Below, in pieces: positions 47,096 to 58,336 of a stretch of DNA of 64,000 nt. The position numbers and the translations under genes are program-made. Position 1 is the stretch's first letter, and the number at the start of each line of letters is the position of its first letter. Where the stretch lies: positions 19,484,614 to 19,548,613 of the forward strand of contig JARZZO010000008.1 of assembly GCA_030544215.1 (NCBI GenBank), read 5' to 3'. Source of the stretch: Zantedeschia hybrid cultivar (Eukaryota; Streptophyta; Magnoliopsida; Alismatales; Araceae). The notes below the pieces were generated by a model that was given only the letters and a program-made list of their open reading frames with translations, did no database searches and was not told the origin of the DNA.

Positions 47096-49998
47096 TCGCT
47101 TCCTAAATGGATATGAAAACGAATAATTCCATTTCAAAATTGCTATATGTTGCTACTATACGTGAATAGGTATTATTAGATTTTAGTACTATTATATATG
47201 TTCTTATTTTTTTGTTTTATTTTAGGAATTTTTCCAAATAGATTCTTACAATCTTTTCAAATTCCTGATATGTGTGAGTGCTCAAATTAGGTGTGTGATT
47301 ATCATGAAAAATTTGTTGTTATGCGACAAATAAACCTATTAAAAAGAACTAAGTGAATGTGATCGCTAGAAACTTTTAACTAAAAAGTTCCAAAAGAAAA
47401 GATTGATCGCCTACCAGTTTTGGATGTGGGAGATGTTCGAGTCTTTGATTCCCCTCCTTCAGCTGGCTGAAGAAAGAGAGCTCTTTCGATTTTGTTCTTA
47501 CTTTGACTGCTTATCATACTTTGAGGATCATCCACATTCCTTTTCTTTGATGATTCTTTTTGTACCTTGCAACAAGTAAAGATAAAAGAAAATAATAAGA
47601 ACTCAAGCAGAAGTAGTATCCATTCTAATGAAGATTATGATCATACAACTTAAACAAAGAACTCACTTGTTTGATGGTCTTTTAAATCTCTTAAAACATA
47701 GATTGAAAAATAATGTTAGTGAGTGTGTGTTGCATGGAGTGATGTGTTGAAAATATGATGAAAATATGAGAAAGATGTAGAAATTAATTAAGAACTAAGT
47801 TGGATGGCCCCTGGAAAGCCTTGGTCTTTGAATGGATCTTGAAAAGACGAAGAAACGATGAAGAAAGGATGAAACTTGCTTCAAGACTTCTAGAAGTAGC
47901 ACTTCGATCCTTTAGCGTCTGGACGTCGTCGCCTTCTTAGCTCAATTTTTACTCAATTATCACTAATCTTTCGAAAATTATCACTCTTATCACTAATTCT
48001 TCATAAATTATCATTAATAATAACTATCATCGCTAACTTTTCAATGACCAAGAGGTTGGGTATTTATAAGTTTTACATCCGCGGTTGCTTAAAGATTAAT
48101 ATGAAAGAATTTGAAGTTTATCCAACTAACAAACAGATAAACACAGATTAATTCATCATTATCTGTAATTATCTAAAACGCGTCGCTTATGGGAGACGTA
48201 TTTAAGACTAATTAAGATAAGGATAAACATCCGGAAAAAGAGATAGAAACAGCTTAGGAGACCTAAATGGCGTCGTATCCTAAAGACGTCTTTTATCTAA
48301 TTAATCAATTAATTAAAATTCAAACTTAAATATCAAAATATGAATAAACTTTAAATGACGTCTACACATGTCGACGTCTTTTAGACTTTTTCATATTTGA
48401 TTAAAATTTAAGTTAAAATCAATTTAATTAATTAAATTATATCTGTCTGACTCGATACTATTTAGATCATTAATTCAGAAAGATTAATAAAAATTAACTA
48501 ATGATTAAATATCATACCATTCTGAGACATTTATTATATGATATGAAATTTACTCAAAATGATGTCAAAATTAACGTGTCTACAATATATCCCCTCCTTC
48601 TTACAATTTCTAATTATATCCCTCTAATCTTCTGTCGCTCTAAGATATGGGCTCACCGTTTAGTTGTTAATGAAAGCATTGAGTAGAGGTGAATGTAACT
48701 ATAGTTCAACTTAACCCTACCTGGAAATGATCCATGTACTTTTTTAGTTTGTACTCATTCTGATCGAGGTGAGCTAAGACCTGAGAAGAAAGATAGGATG
48801 CAGAGGAGCAGGAGGGAAGGAGGATGTAGAGGCGAGGGTTTCGTGCAGGACTCGTGGCGAGGGTTTCGTGCTCGTGGCGAAGATTTCGTGCTCGCGGCAA
48901 AGAATAGAAATGTATTTTTTGCTCGTTGCATTCGTCCGCACCAAGTGGTAGGAGTAGAAGAAGGCCATGAGGTGTAGGAAGATGAATCTGCCAATGGCAG
49001 AAGATGGATCAAGATGTGGCAATGCCAATGACGGTAGGTATTCGTATTCACTGAGTACGTATAATTTTCCAACAGATGTTCTCTACACACATTGCACAGG
49101 TCTGCTTTAAAGATGGAAGTGTAGATATGGAACTACGAGCTTAGACTCGATGATAAGTCTCATGCCTATCAAAGTATCAATTATTAGACTTCCTTCCTTA
49201 ATTGTGTGGAAAAGTGGATGGACATACTTAGATTCTACCTGATTGAACCCACACCCCATGTGAAGGACCATGGTTGAATACACACTTAATACAGCGAAAA
49301 TTTGTTCGGATGTAATTGGTCTAAAGTTTTGGATAAGGCAGTTAAAATTTGATAAAAAATACATATACATAAAATACAAAACTATGAAATATTACACGGA
49401 ATCTTTGAAAAATCTGATATAAAAAATTATGAATATGTCTATCTACAATTTACAACAAAATTTACACGCACTCATACTACTAGCAAATGGGTTCAGGCGC
49501 TTGTATGGTTTAACGTTCCCGACCAGTCCATGCAAGTTCACATCATGTTAATGAAATATTTGAGTTGGATACTGACAAATCTAATACCATAAGAAAGAAA
49601 ATTTCTAGTACATGTATTTTTTTTCTACTCAATGGCAGGTGTACAATTCCCGTAAGTGGGGAGGGTTCAAGTCTTAGCAATGACAAATTTTCCGCTAATT
49701 GGAGGTAGATAGACAGACGTTGCCCTTGTAAGAAACTTGGGGCTAGATTACTTAAAAAATGGGTTGTATTACCAGTTAGTTTCATGCATCTGAATGTGCG
49801 TAGTTTGACGGAACATATCTATATGAGACAGGTGCACACCTTCAACCTACATGAAATGCTCACAATAAATTCATTTCACATAAGAACTAGGAAATGTAAA
49901 TTCATGTAATTACACTAAATATAATTCATTACGTGAGTCTTCAAAATATGGTCCCAAGCATAACAATCTCTCTCAATATCGCATTAAAGACATAGCGG
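47096..49998. other. Intergenic region, AT-rich
   Basis: I see no supported gene. An inverted repeat with arms of about 66 bp lies at 48299-48437. Short direct duplications of GTTTCGTGCTCGTGGCGAAG-type text lie at 48838-48897. A tRNA-like B box (GGTTCAAGTCT) near 49668, following CAATTCCCGTAAGTGG, resembles the SINE at 45 kb, but no tail or target duplication is visible. Confidence 0.45.
48299..48437. repeat. Inverted repeat with GACGTC arms, about 66 bp each
   Basis: The left arm TAATTAATCAATTAATTAAA through AAATGACGTC pairs with GACGTCTTTTAGAC through AATTAATTAAATTA on the right. The spacer TACACATGTC is about 10 bp. It is AT-rich except at the GACGTC tips. No coding. Confidence 0.7.
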
Positions 49999-50331
49999 CT
50001 AAACACACACACACAAAAAAAGTATAATCTTTAATATCTTCATTTCTTTTTCTAAATGGCCAAGCTTTTTTAGTAGACTTTCTTCCATACCTAGCATTTG
50101 ATGTTTCAAATCTACTGTGCTATGCCTCGCATCATTAACCCACATAAAAAACCCATAATCTTCATGTGGATTGTTTGCATTAGGACAACGGTCAAATCGC
50201 CGGTTCTTAGATCTCTCTTTATTTGGTGTAAACACTCGACAATAGTCTCTTCTGTATCGGCATTCCATGTCTAGCCGACGCGAGCTTAATGCATCGGAGA
50301 ACTGAAAACAAATACGACAATTAGGTCTCAT
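49999..50331 (-). pseudogene. Degenerate GRF-type zinc finger small protein
   Basis: The 110-codon frame contains CRVFTPNKERSKNRRFDRCP, then GFFMWVND, a charged heptad-like stretch (MEESLLKKLGHLEKEMKILK) and a C-terminal hydrophobic segment (IILFLCVCV). This is the layout of small plant GRF zinc finger proteins with a coiled coil and membrane tail. The finger normally ends in a cysteine before GFF; here it is Tyr (DYGFF), so metal binding is probably lost. Such fragments are common near transposons. The upstream Met is uncertain, since a TTTTCAG acceptor-like site precedes FSDALSS. Confidence 0.5.
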
Positions 50332-53300
50332 TCAGGCAACAGCACAAACAGATAATATGCATCAACTTCTTCACATACCAATTCCGACATCTTTAATTTT
50401 ACACCTTCGTATATTATGGCTGATCAATCATGGACAAGTAAAACTTTGTTAAATTTGAAATTTCAATATTTGGTAAAACAATAATAAGGGCCGGACTGCA
50501 CAACAGCCGGAAAGCGGACACGGCCACAGCGACAGGATAGATCTAACATGGAACCGGAACATAGGCAAAGAGGAAGGGATGGGGAGGACCACATTAGACA
50601 TGGAGCCACACAGACATGCAAAATTTACATAGGAAAGAGCAGCAAATGTGGAGTGGAGAGAGGGCCGAGTAGACCAGTGCCGTGGAGGAGCAGCAGTGCC
50701 GGGGAGGAGCAATCGTGCGAAGCAACAGCGGAGAGGAGCAGCAACGCCCTTTGAGGAGCAACAGTGCGGTATAGAAGAGCCACAAGATCCTTCTCCTCTT
50801 GATCCTCTCGGCATGAGCAACGGTGCGATGGAACATTCAACTGGAGGAAAAGAAGAAGCCGTCACGAAGGGAAAAGGAAGAAAGATGGGGTGCATAAGAA
50901 GGGGAAGAAAGTTAGGAGTATTTTTGACCTTTGACGCACTCAAATGGCAAAATTTCCCTCCGTCATCTCTTTTTCGAATGACCACTTACTACAGGCCCAT
51001 ATCTTAAAACGGCGGAAGATTCGAGAGATATAATTAGAAATTGTAAGAAGGAGGAGACATATCAGAAATTTGAAAAGATTGTAGGGACCTATTTTGAAAA
51101 ATCCCTTTACTTTAAGGATATTGTAGACTTTTAAGTGAGAAGCTTAGTTTAGTGTCATTTAATTGTACGATTGTTTTTCTGCTATATTATTGATGAGAGA
51201 ATTTAAATTTGAGTGACTTCCTTATTTTAAGGAAAAATTATTTTTCGCATTTAAATTTTGTGTCAAATAGACAATTCATAGAAGATTTTTTTGGAAAAGG
51301 TTTCTAACTTTTCACAAGGTCTTACTCGAGAATCCCCTCTGTGATAATTAAAACTAATTAATTGAGATCAAGAAAACCCTCCTAATTCGTTCCCTCTCTC
51401 TCTCATTTTCTCCCTCTAAATTAATCTAATAAATAAATAATTAAAATAGATTATGGAGACAAATCTCAGTCGTTCCCTCCTCCCCAAGATTACTCGCCCT
51501 CGTTGCCTCTCCCTGTGATGCTTGTTCAATTATGCATGTTTTTTCAGAGCGTTTGATGACCAACTACCTTGGATTGATGCCTGTTAAGTATGTTGTTTGA
51601 TATGACTTTTTTTCAAGTTTTCTTAATCAATAAACTTATGAGAAGTTTCGCTAGTTTTTTTTTTTTTTTTCGTAATCAGGGTTACTATTAAATTATGCAG
51701 AACCGTTCCTTTCCCATGGAACATTATGCGGAGACATTTGAGGTAGATCTCTTAACCCATCTTATTCTAGGATCTGTTATTTAGTTGCCTTCGGTATATG
51801 GAGGATTAATCGTGAAATGTTCTATAATATAGTATCTTTTTTATGTATACGTGCAGTTTGATGTGATTATTAAAATATGAAGTTAGCTATGTCCTCGTTA
51901 AAAAAGACTGGTAGGAAAATGAGGAACACATCCAAGTTTCATGTAACCTTTATGGATTCAACATTTATTTTAGCAAGAATATTAATTCATATTTTACAAG
52001 AGTTAAGAAATGCAGCCTGGTCCAAAACCGCATAGGTTATAACTATATGTTTTTTACTATGAGTTTCTTAAATGTCTATTAATTAAGTCTGGACATGCAA
52101 GATTGTTTGTCTTTGAGTTAGAACATGGTTAGCAGAAAAATGTCAAAAAAAGGGTGAAAATGATCATTGATGATTTTATTTATATGAAAGAACTTGTACA
52201 CAAACAGAAAGCACCATTTTTTTTCAATTTTTTACTTTTATATTTTTATTTATATATGAAATATAAATAGTTATATTAACCCCTCAAACAAATCATTGGT
52301 GCTTTACTTGCCCATCTGAGGATTCTGAACCTTCACCATCTTGGGCCTCATTAGCCTACTCAAATTTATTATTTTTCTTCGTAATGAAATGATATATTAT
52401 CAGTTCTTTAAAAAATAGCACATCTTGTTGAATAAAATTAGAAAATCTTGTAAACATACCCTTGTATATAGAGTTATACCTTTAGAATTATTGTATTATT
52501 TATTTATCTCTATATTTGAACAAAGTACACACTCCGCTCTTTTATGGCATATCTTAAATTGAAATGAATGAAAGAAACATGTCGAAAACACAACGAAAAA
52601 TGTCAGTTTGAAAAATATAGTGGTAGTCTTTTTGTAAACTGAGGCGACAACATGACAATGGCATTTGTGCAACTTTAACTTTGGGTGGTACTTAAGGATA
52701 TTTAAAAAAAGGATAATACTTGCTGCAATGCCTCCGGATGCTACGTGCAGAAACATTGCTGTAGGTAAATTTAAAAAACAAATGTTATTTTCAGATAGTT
52801 ACAGAGAAATCTTAACTGGTGCAATGTTCGATCGGATGACAAAAAGAATTTGAAAAAATTTAAAAACCAAAATCCAATGAATAGTAAAAGCATATATTTT
52901 TATTGTTAATAGTAATTTAATTTTTTATTTTTCATATTTTTTAGATCATCAGATCAAAAATTGCATTGTACGAAATGGTTAAGACATTTCAGAGCCGAGT
53001 TGAAAAAATAAAAACAAATAATTTAGTCACTGCAATATCTCTACGCTTGTAACAAGTATTACCCTTAAAAGAGCATACTGATTTTTCTTTGACAAATCCA
53101 ATAAAATTACGTGTACACATCAACCGTCCGTCCCGAACCGAAAACAAAAATCCCTGACACGCGACATGGCCAAGCCGCTGACTCATGGTCAACAGAGCGA
53201 ACCCATGGACCCCATTTGGTTCACCTTACATCACACCACCCCGCAGGAAATTGGAGCTCATCTATTTCATTAATTGCAAAGACCTCGACTTGGAAGCTGA

Positions 53301-53399
53301 AACGCTGGCCGCCCATTAAACATTTATTATCTTGATCTAGATGGATTAAAATACGGTATTTACCTTAATTGTCCTTAGCGACAAAATTAGAAGAACAAG
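50332..53399. other. Intergenic region, no supported gene
   Basis: The frames at 50449-51007 overlap on both strands in a GCAGCA-rich patch and are low complexity. Pyrimidine-rich CTCTCT runs occur near 51385-51415. From 51500 to 52980 the DNA is AT-rich with no recognisable coding. Confidence 0.45.
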
Positions 53400-53587
53400 A
53401 GTAAATACTTATTGCAATATAGTTACAAATTATTCTAACTACAGTTACTGTCCAATCATGTGATCAAACGCTAAACTGTCCCGTAAAAAATATACGAAAT
53501 TTTAAAATCTATGCATCTTCTATCCTCACGATTAGACAATAGTTGCAACTGCGACATTTCTAAAGTCATTGTGATAATTATTACTCT
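53400..53587. mobile_element. Small foldback element, about 188 bp
   Basis: The left half (AGTAAATACTTATTGCAATA, then ACAGTTACTGTCCAATCATG) is mirrored by the right half (CGATTAGACAATAGTTGCAA, then CATTGTGATAATTATTACTC). It is non-coding, and its target duplication is unclear. Confidence 0.55.
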
Positions 53588-54261
53588 AGAAATAATTGAA
53601 AGTTATCCAAAATGAGGGCGGACAAAGGGACAAGAGAGCCTCCACTTATCAGTGCGGGTAGTGCCGGCAGGGCAAATCAGTACTTATTAGACGGCAAATC
53701 GGATTACCCACGAGACAGTGCAACACTGCAGCGAGTCAAGTCTTTGTTGCCACTTGGCATCTTTACTGCGATCTCCCCGTTGGATTCTCACCGCTTCCCA
53801 TCTTTTATTCCCCTGCTCCTTCCTGCTTCCAAACCTCCCCCAACCCTCTTCTTCTCTGATTGGTCAAGTAAGTGCTCATTGATGGTGTGTTGACGCCACA
53901 AATTGCAATCCCCAAGGCACGTGTCAGTTCACCACGTCCTGTCCCCTCCTCCCGCGGACGGATTCCACTGCAAGATCTTATCCCCCCAACTGGTAACTAG
54001 TGCGGTGCGATTCGGGTCGTGTTCCGGGAAGTTTTTAAAAAGAAACCAAGGGGGCGGATATTTAAACCGCACCTGGTCCAATGCCCAGTCCACGCTGGGC
54101 ATGGGAAGGCAACACAGGGAAGACCCCCTTCGGGCTGCATTATTGTACGTGTGTAACATGGTCCTCAGGAGCAGCATCGTTTTCCCTTGCCCACTCTCTC
54201 TCTCTCTCTTCTCATTTGTCAAAAGTAGCCGGACAGATTAGTGCCTAATTAATGATGGAGC
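53588..54261. other. GC-richer intergenic patch
   Basis: The frames here (53612-53893, 53903-54241 and an antisense 53929-54222) lack domains I know. A CTCTCTCTCT run occurs near 54197-54210. It might be a promoter or leader fragment, but no gene follows. Confidence 0.35.
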
Positions 54262-54511
54262 AAGAGATGCAAACGGATTCGATTTGGTCCGAAGCTATGA
54301 CTGTATCCATTAAATTATCAATTAAAAAATTAGTTATTAATTATTTTATAAATTAATAATCAATCAGATAATCAAATTCTAATGTACTATATGTACTCAG
54401 TCAGAAAAAATTATATCCGTTACTTTATCTGCATTACTTATCAGTTTAAACAGACTATCCGTCCCGACTCATAACCTAAATCGGATCACTTGGTTACCAT
54501 TTGCATCCCTA
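54262..54511. mobile_element. hAT-type MITE, 250 bp, same family as 36022-36283
   Basis: The ends AAGAGATGCAAAC and ACCATTTGCATCCCTA are inverted. The internal blocks CTCAGTCAGAAAAAATTATA and TTGGTTACCATTTGCATCC match the 36 kb copy. ATGGAGC occurs near both ends (54255-54261 and 54516-54522) but does not abut the right end, so the exact boundary is uncertain. Confidence 0.7.
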
Positions 54512-54999
54512 GGCCATGGAGCTGAAGCGAGTACTGGTGACAGTGAAATGGGGTGAGGTGACGAGGTCAAGTCATTGGGCTTTTGAATTGAAGTGTGAAA
54601 CGGAGACTGCCATGTTGCGGCCCTGCCGTGACCTTGCCCGTGCTATTGTGAGCTTCTCTCGAGGCTGCGTGCTAATCCGAGTTTGATCCCTCTCTTTCCT
54701 CGTGAAATTTTTTCTAGTTGGCTTATGAGGCCAGTTTGCCATGGCGGCTACATGGCTCGGCCGTGCGACGCACGTGTGTTGCCGGGGCTCGCGCAGGACC
54801 ACATCGGGACCCGCGGGTCGTGTCGCTGTCGCCATCCGAACCCGATAAAACAAGCGCGCACTTCCCGAGTCCCCCGGGCTTCGAAGCCACGACAACATCT
54901 TTTTTTATTAGAATGGTGGGGACTCGACCCTCTTTGCCCACTCCCGCCCAGAGCAGAAATACGAAAGTAACTCACAATAACTCATATCAAGATAAATAA

Positions 55000-55906
55000 G
55001 AATTTTTGCATGTATACGCTTAAAACCTTTCTTATTTGTACTTATACTTCCAACACTCACGTATTGTCAAAAAATACCCCTGTAAGCTAACCCCACGGCC
55101 ACGGGTTACAGCTATACTCTTGCCGTTACATCTGTTTTCCGCCCTCACTCCCTCCTTGGCGGCGATCAGGTGGAGGGGTCGCAGTGGAAGTGTGGTGGGG
55201 GATCGTCGAGAGGGAGGCGTTGGGGGCCTACGACTAGGCCGAGTACATCGATATGCTGTCCATGGCACGGTGGCACGGGTTCAAGGTCCACGGAGGAGGC
55301 TAATTAGGATGGCAGTGGTATTGAGGTAGATAGGGCAGCTTCCAACGAGAGCCCACACCAGTTGACTAGGTATGAGAATTTTGGAGAAAGGTCAGGGTCG
55401 CTATCACCGGAGATGACGGTGGCGGCGATTGGGGTCTGGGAAGGAAGGTTTGGAGAAGGTGGTGGAGATGGAAGGCAGTGGTGCCCGTGAGAGGATCTAC
55501 TGTTGCTTCTATTTTGTCGACCACAATTATTGCGTTGAGCAGGGAGGAGCGATGCCAGCGCTTCGAAAGAACACATGAGTTTAGAGAACACCATAGTGAC
55601 TGGCAGCCCCACCAAGGGGAAAAAAAAAGACTAAGAGCAACAACAATACGTAGAGGAGAGCATCGGCGGTAGGGAGCACCGATGGTGGCACACCAGCGCT
55701 GCCGTCCTCCCCACTTCGGCTCTTCCCCCCACCTCCGGAGCCTTTGTTGCCGTTATCAACATATTTTGTGAATATCTATTAGAAGTTAACAGTTGTGTAA
55801 CGGCAAAGGTATAGTTGCAACGACTCTGGAGTTTACAAACAGTATATGAGAGTTGGAGGCATAGATACAAATACGATAATTTTCAGAAGTATAGATGCAA
55901 AAGTCC
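55000..55906. mobile_element. Mutator-like element with long terminal inverted repeats and GC-rich cargo
   Basis: The left terminus (55000-55140) and right terminus (55765-55906) are inverted repeats of about 130-140 bp. TTTTTGCATGTATACGC matches the complement of GTATAGATGCAAAAGT. TTATACTTCCAACACTCACG matches the complement of GAGAGTTGGAGGCATAGA. ACAGCTATACTCTTGCCGTTA matches the complement of TAACGGCAAAGGTATAGTTG. The core (55145-55760) is GC-rich, unlike its surroundings, and carries short open frames on both strands without a domain I recognise. No transposase is present and no exact 9 bp duplication was found. Layout is Pack-MULE-like. Confidence 0.7.
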
Positions 55907-56764
55907 CATATGAATACTACTGTCAGGTAACTAGTATTCAGGAAATTACTCGATTGGTATAATTTTATACATCATCGTTGCATGTAAAAGGCTGAAATAT
56001 GTAGAAGCATCTCATGTCTATTATCTTTGATTTTACCTTTTTCTTACAAGATTACATAAGAGTATATAGCTCGATATATTGACTCATTAATTAGTTTTCA
56101 TGACAACCAATCTTAACTCTTAACAGTAATTAATATCTAGTGCTGTTCATGCGGAAAGGCTTGATCGTGAGAGGATAGCTAAAATGTCAAAAAGGGCTTG
56201 AAGTATGGAAGGAGCAGGGGACACGTTGACAGTAAAAAGTTTTATCTGTTTTGGAACGGAAGTTGACAGTAAAAAGTTAAAGTTGATGACTCTTCATCTA
56301 GTCGCAGACGCATAAATTTTGTTTGTTACTCGGACATTAGGTCATAGACATGACTGAGTTAGTAGGATTTTAGGATATATCATATGGCGTCTTAAATTGG
56401 GCCAATAAAATTTTAAATTAAATTAGTGAAGTTTCTGACTAGACTGTTTTAAATTAAGACAATAAATTTGAAAAAATTCAGTAAAATCTCATAATCCCAC
56501 TGAATGAACATTGCATCCGCCACTGTCCCCGTCCTGATGACAAGTGAAGAACTATCCTCTAGTCACCATGACAAGTTGTTTGTGGCTGTCCATACATAAC
56601 GTTGTCACCAATTACATATCCACTCTAAAATTGATGATAGTTAATAAGTAAATTAGTGCTAATACTTACGTCCAGTGACATCTTATTAAAGGATAAGCTA
56701 CATTGAGTAACAACAACGTATATTCCCTAGAAAGTCTAATTTTCCATACCTCTTATTGCGAACA
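55907..56764. other. Intergenic spacer, nothing assigned
   Basis: AT-rich, no supported frame. GTTGACAGTAAAAAGTT occurs twice (about 56226 and 56261), a short local duplication. Confidence 0.4.
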
Positions 56765-56779
56765 CACTACAAGGAGAAG

Positions 56780-57205
56780 GGGATTTGTCAGCGAATATAT
56801 GTCGACGGCTAAAGTCATTCGTCGATAAAAGAAATATTAGTTAACGGCTAAAAAAGACCGTCTACAATAACGTTATATGTCGACGGCTATGACTGTCGTT
56901 TACATATATTTAAGATATGTCAACGGCTAAAGATATAACCGTTGACATATGTTACATATGTCAGCGGCGATAACTATAGCCATCGACATACAATAAACAT
57001 AAAAGGTAAAAATGCACATACTTAAGATATATCAACGGCTACACTTTTAGCCGTTGATATATATTGTATTTGTCAGCGGTTAAAGCTGTAGTCGTTGATA
57101 TAAAAAAATCATAATACACTATATAATTCCTTATATATGTCGACGGCTACACAATAGCCGTTGACATATCCTCTTTATGTCGACGGCCAAATTTGTAGCC
57201 GTGGA
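56780..57205. repeat. Left subterminal repeat array of the CACTA element
   Basis: The motif TGTCGACGGCTA, TGTCAACGGCTA or TGTCAGCGGC recurs in both orientations about every 20-60 bp, often as facing pairs such as GTCAACGGCTA...AACCGTTGACATATG. Such arrays are the transposase-binding regions of CACTA elements. Several pairs form short hairpins. Confidence 0.88.
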
Positions 57206-57953
57206 CAAAAAGTCTCGGACATTTGAGCCCCGCGCGTCCTTCCCTTTTCCTCTCCCTCTTTTCTTCCTCCCGTGCCCTAATCGCTGCCCCCTCCCTTTAG
57301 CTCCGCCGGCCGCTGTTGTCCGCCCCTCCGATTGCCGCCACCGACCGCCATCCTCCCCCGCCCTTCCCTTTCCCTCTCTCCCTCTTTACCCCCTCCCATG
57401 CCCTAATCGATCGCCGACCCCCTCCCCCAGCTCGTCTTCCGCCGGGGCGGAGGCAGCCGAGCCGCCCAGCCACCTCGCTGCCGGCCCGCGGCCGTACCCC
57501 CTCCCCCTTCTTTTTCTTGCGCGAGAGCTGCCGCGCGGGTGGCGTCTCCGGCGTGGAGGCGGATCTCGCCGGCGTGGAGGGGAGATCAGGAGGTGCCGCC
57601 ACCAGGAGTCGCGCCGGCAGCTCCGACGACGAGGAGGAAGGCGACGCCGCCAGAGGCGCCGCGTGCAAGGACGGCGTCGGCGGGGTCATTACGGTGAGGT
57701 CGGAGAAGAGGTCCTCGTCGAGGGGGTGGGAGGAGGAGGAAGGGGACGTGATGGGGGCAGAAGGCGCTGCAGACGACGGGGCTGCGCTGTCCGCGCCAGA
57801 GACCGCTGCTGCTGGTGGTGGTACCGACGCAGACGAAGGAGGGGGCGGAAGGTGTTGCCGCTGTTCAGGAACATCCACCACAGCGCGGACTTGTTCCCCG
57901 ACCCCGAGAAGTTTGATCCCTCCCGATTCGAGGTAAATGGAGTGGAGAGCTAA
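57177..57953 (+). other. 258-codon open frame running from subterminal repeats into the P450 fragment
   Basis: The ATG at 57177 lies in a subterminal repeat (ATGTCGACGGCC). The frame crosses a GC-rich, Pro/Arg/Gly-rich stretch of no recognisable family. It then enters the CYP707A fragment in its correct frame (KVLPLFRNIHH from 57849) and stops at TAA just after the exon border. Other strands and frames of 57200-57840 are also open because of the GC content, so coding is unproven. If transcribed it could give a chimeric peptide. Confidence 0.4.
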
Positions 57954-58080
57954 CAAGACAGGTGGCTCCCAAGCCCAACACCTTCATGCCATTTGGCAAT
58001 GGGACCCATTCGTGCCCCGGGAACGAACTTGCAAAGCTGGAGATCCTGGTCCTCCTCCACCACCTCACCACCAAGCACAG
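57849..58080 (+). pseudogene. Captured CYP707A-type P450 fragment (ABA 8'-hydroxylase)
   Basis: Two exon pieces, 57849-57932 and 57962-58080, read KVLPLFRNIHHSADLFPDPE, KFDPSRFE, then VAPKPNTFMP, FGNGTHSCPG and NELAKLEILVLLHHLTTKH. The PERF-region sequence and the haem-binding loop FGNGTHSCPG, with the axial Cys, are those of CYP707A enzymes. These oxidise abscisic acid at C-8' in the endoplasmic reticulum membrane. The two pieces are separated by only 29 bp that still begin GT and end AG, so an original intron seems to have been shortened below workable size. A GTACGT donor follows at 58081. The N-terminal 80% of the enzyme is missing, so no activity is possible. Confidence 0.9.
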
Positions 58081-58336
58081 GTACGTGATCAGTCACAATT
58101 AACAAGCACACACTCAGAATCACGGGGGAGGAGGGGAGGGGAGCCCACCCTTGTTTTCTCCAATTATATTCACCACCCCTGCTCCCAGCTTGCTGCAACC
58201 AAGTCCCCTCCACGAACAGCAAGCTGTACTCTCCTTGGTGGGAGTCTGGGATTTACAGACTCTGTTAGTTTCCTCTCCACATAATTATGATGTTGATGAT
58301 GTTCTCAGATCTAATTTATATTTTGTTGTGATTCAG

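Noticed and set aside
50449..50985. 178-codon minus-strand frame
   Set aside because: Overlaps open frames on the other strand in a GCAGCA-rich patch; no recognisable domain.
57297..57956. 219-codon minus-strand frame in the CACTA core
   Set aside because: Its 3' part is antisense to the P450 fragment and the rest is Ser/Pro/Ala-rich GC-driven openness. A short acidic patch (DEDLFSDL) looked protein-like but is not enough.
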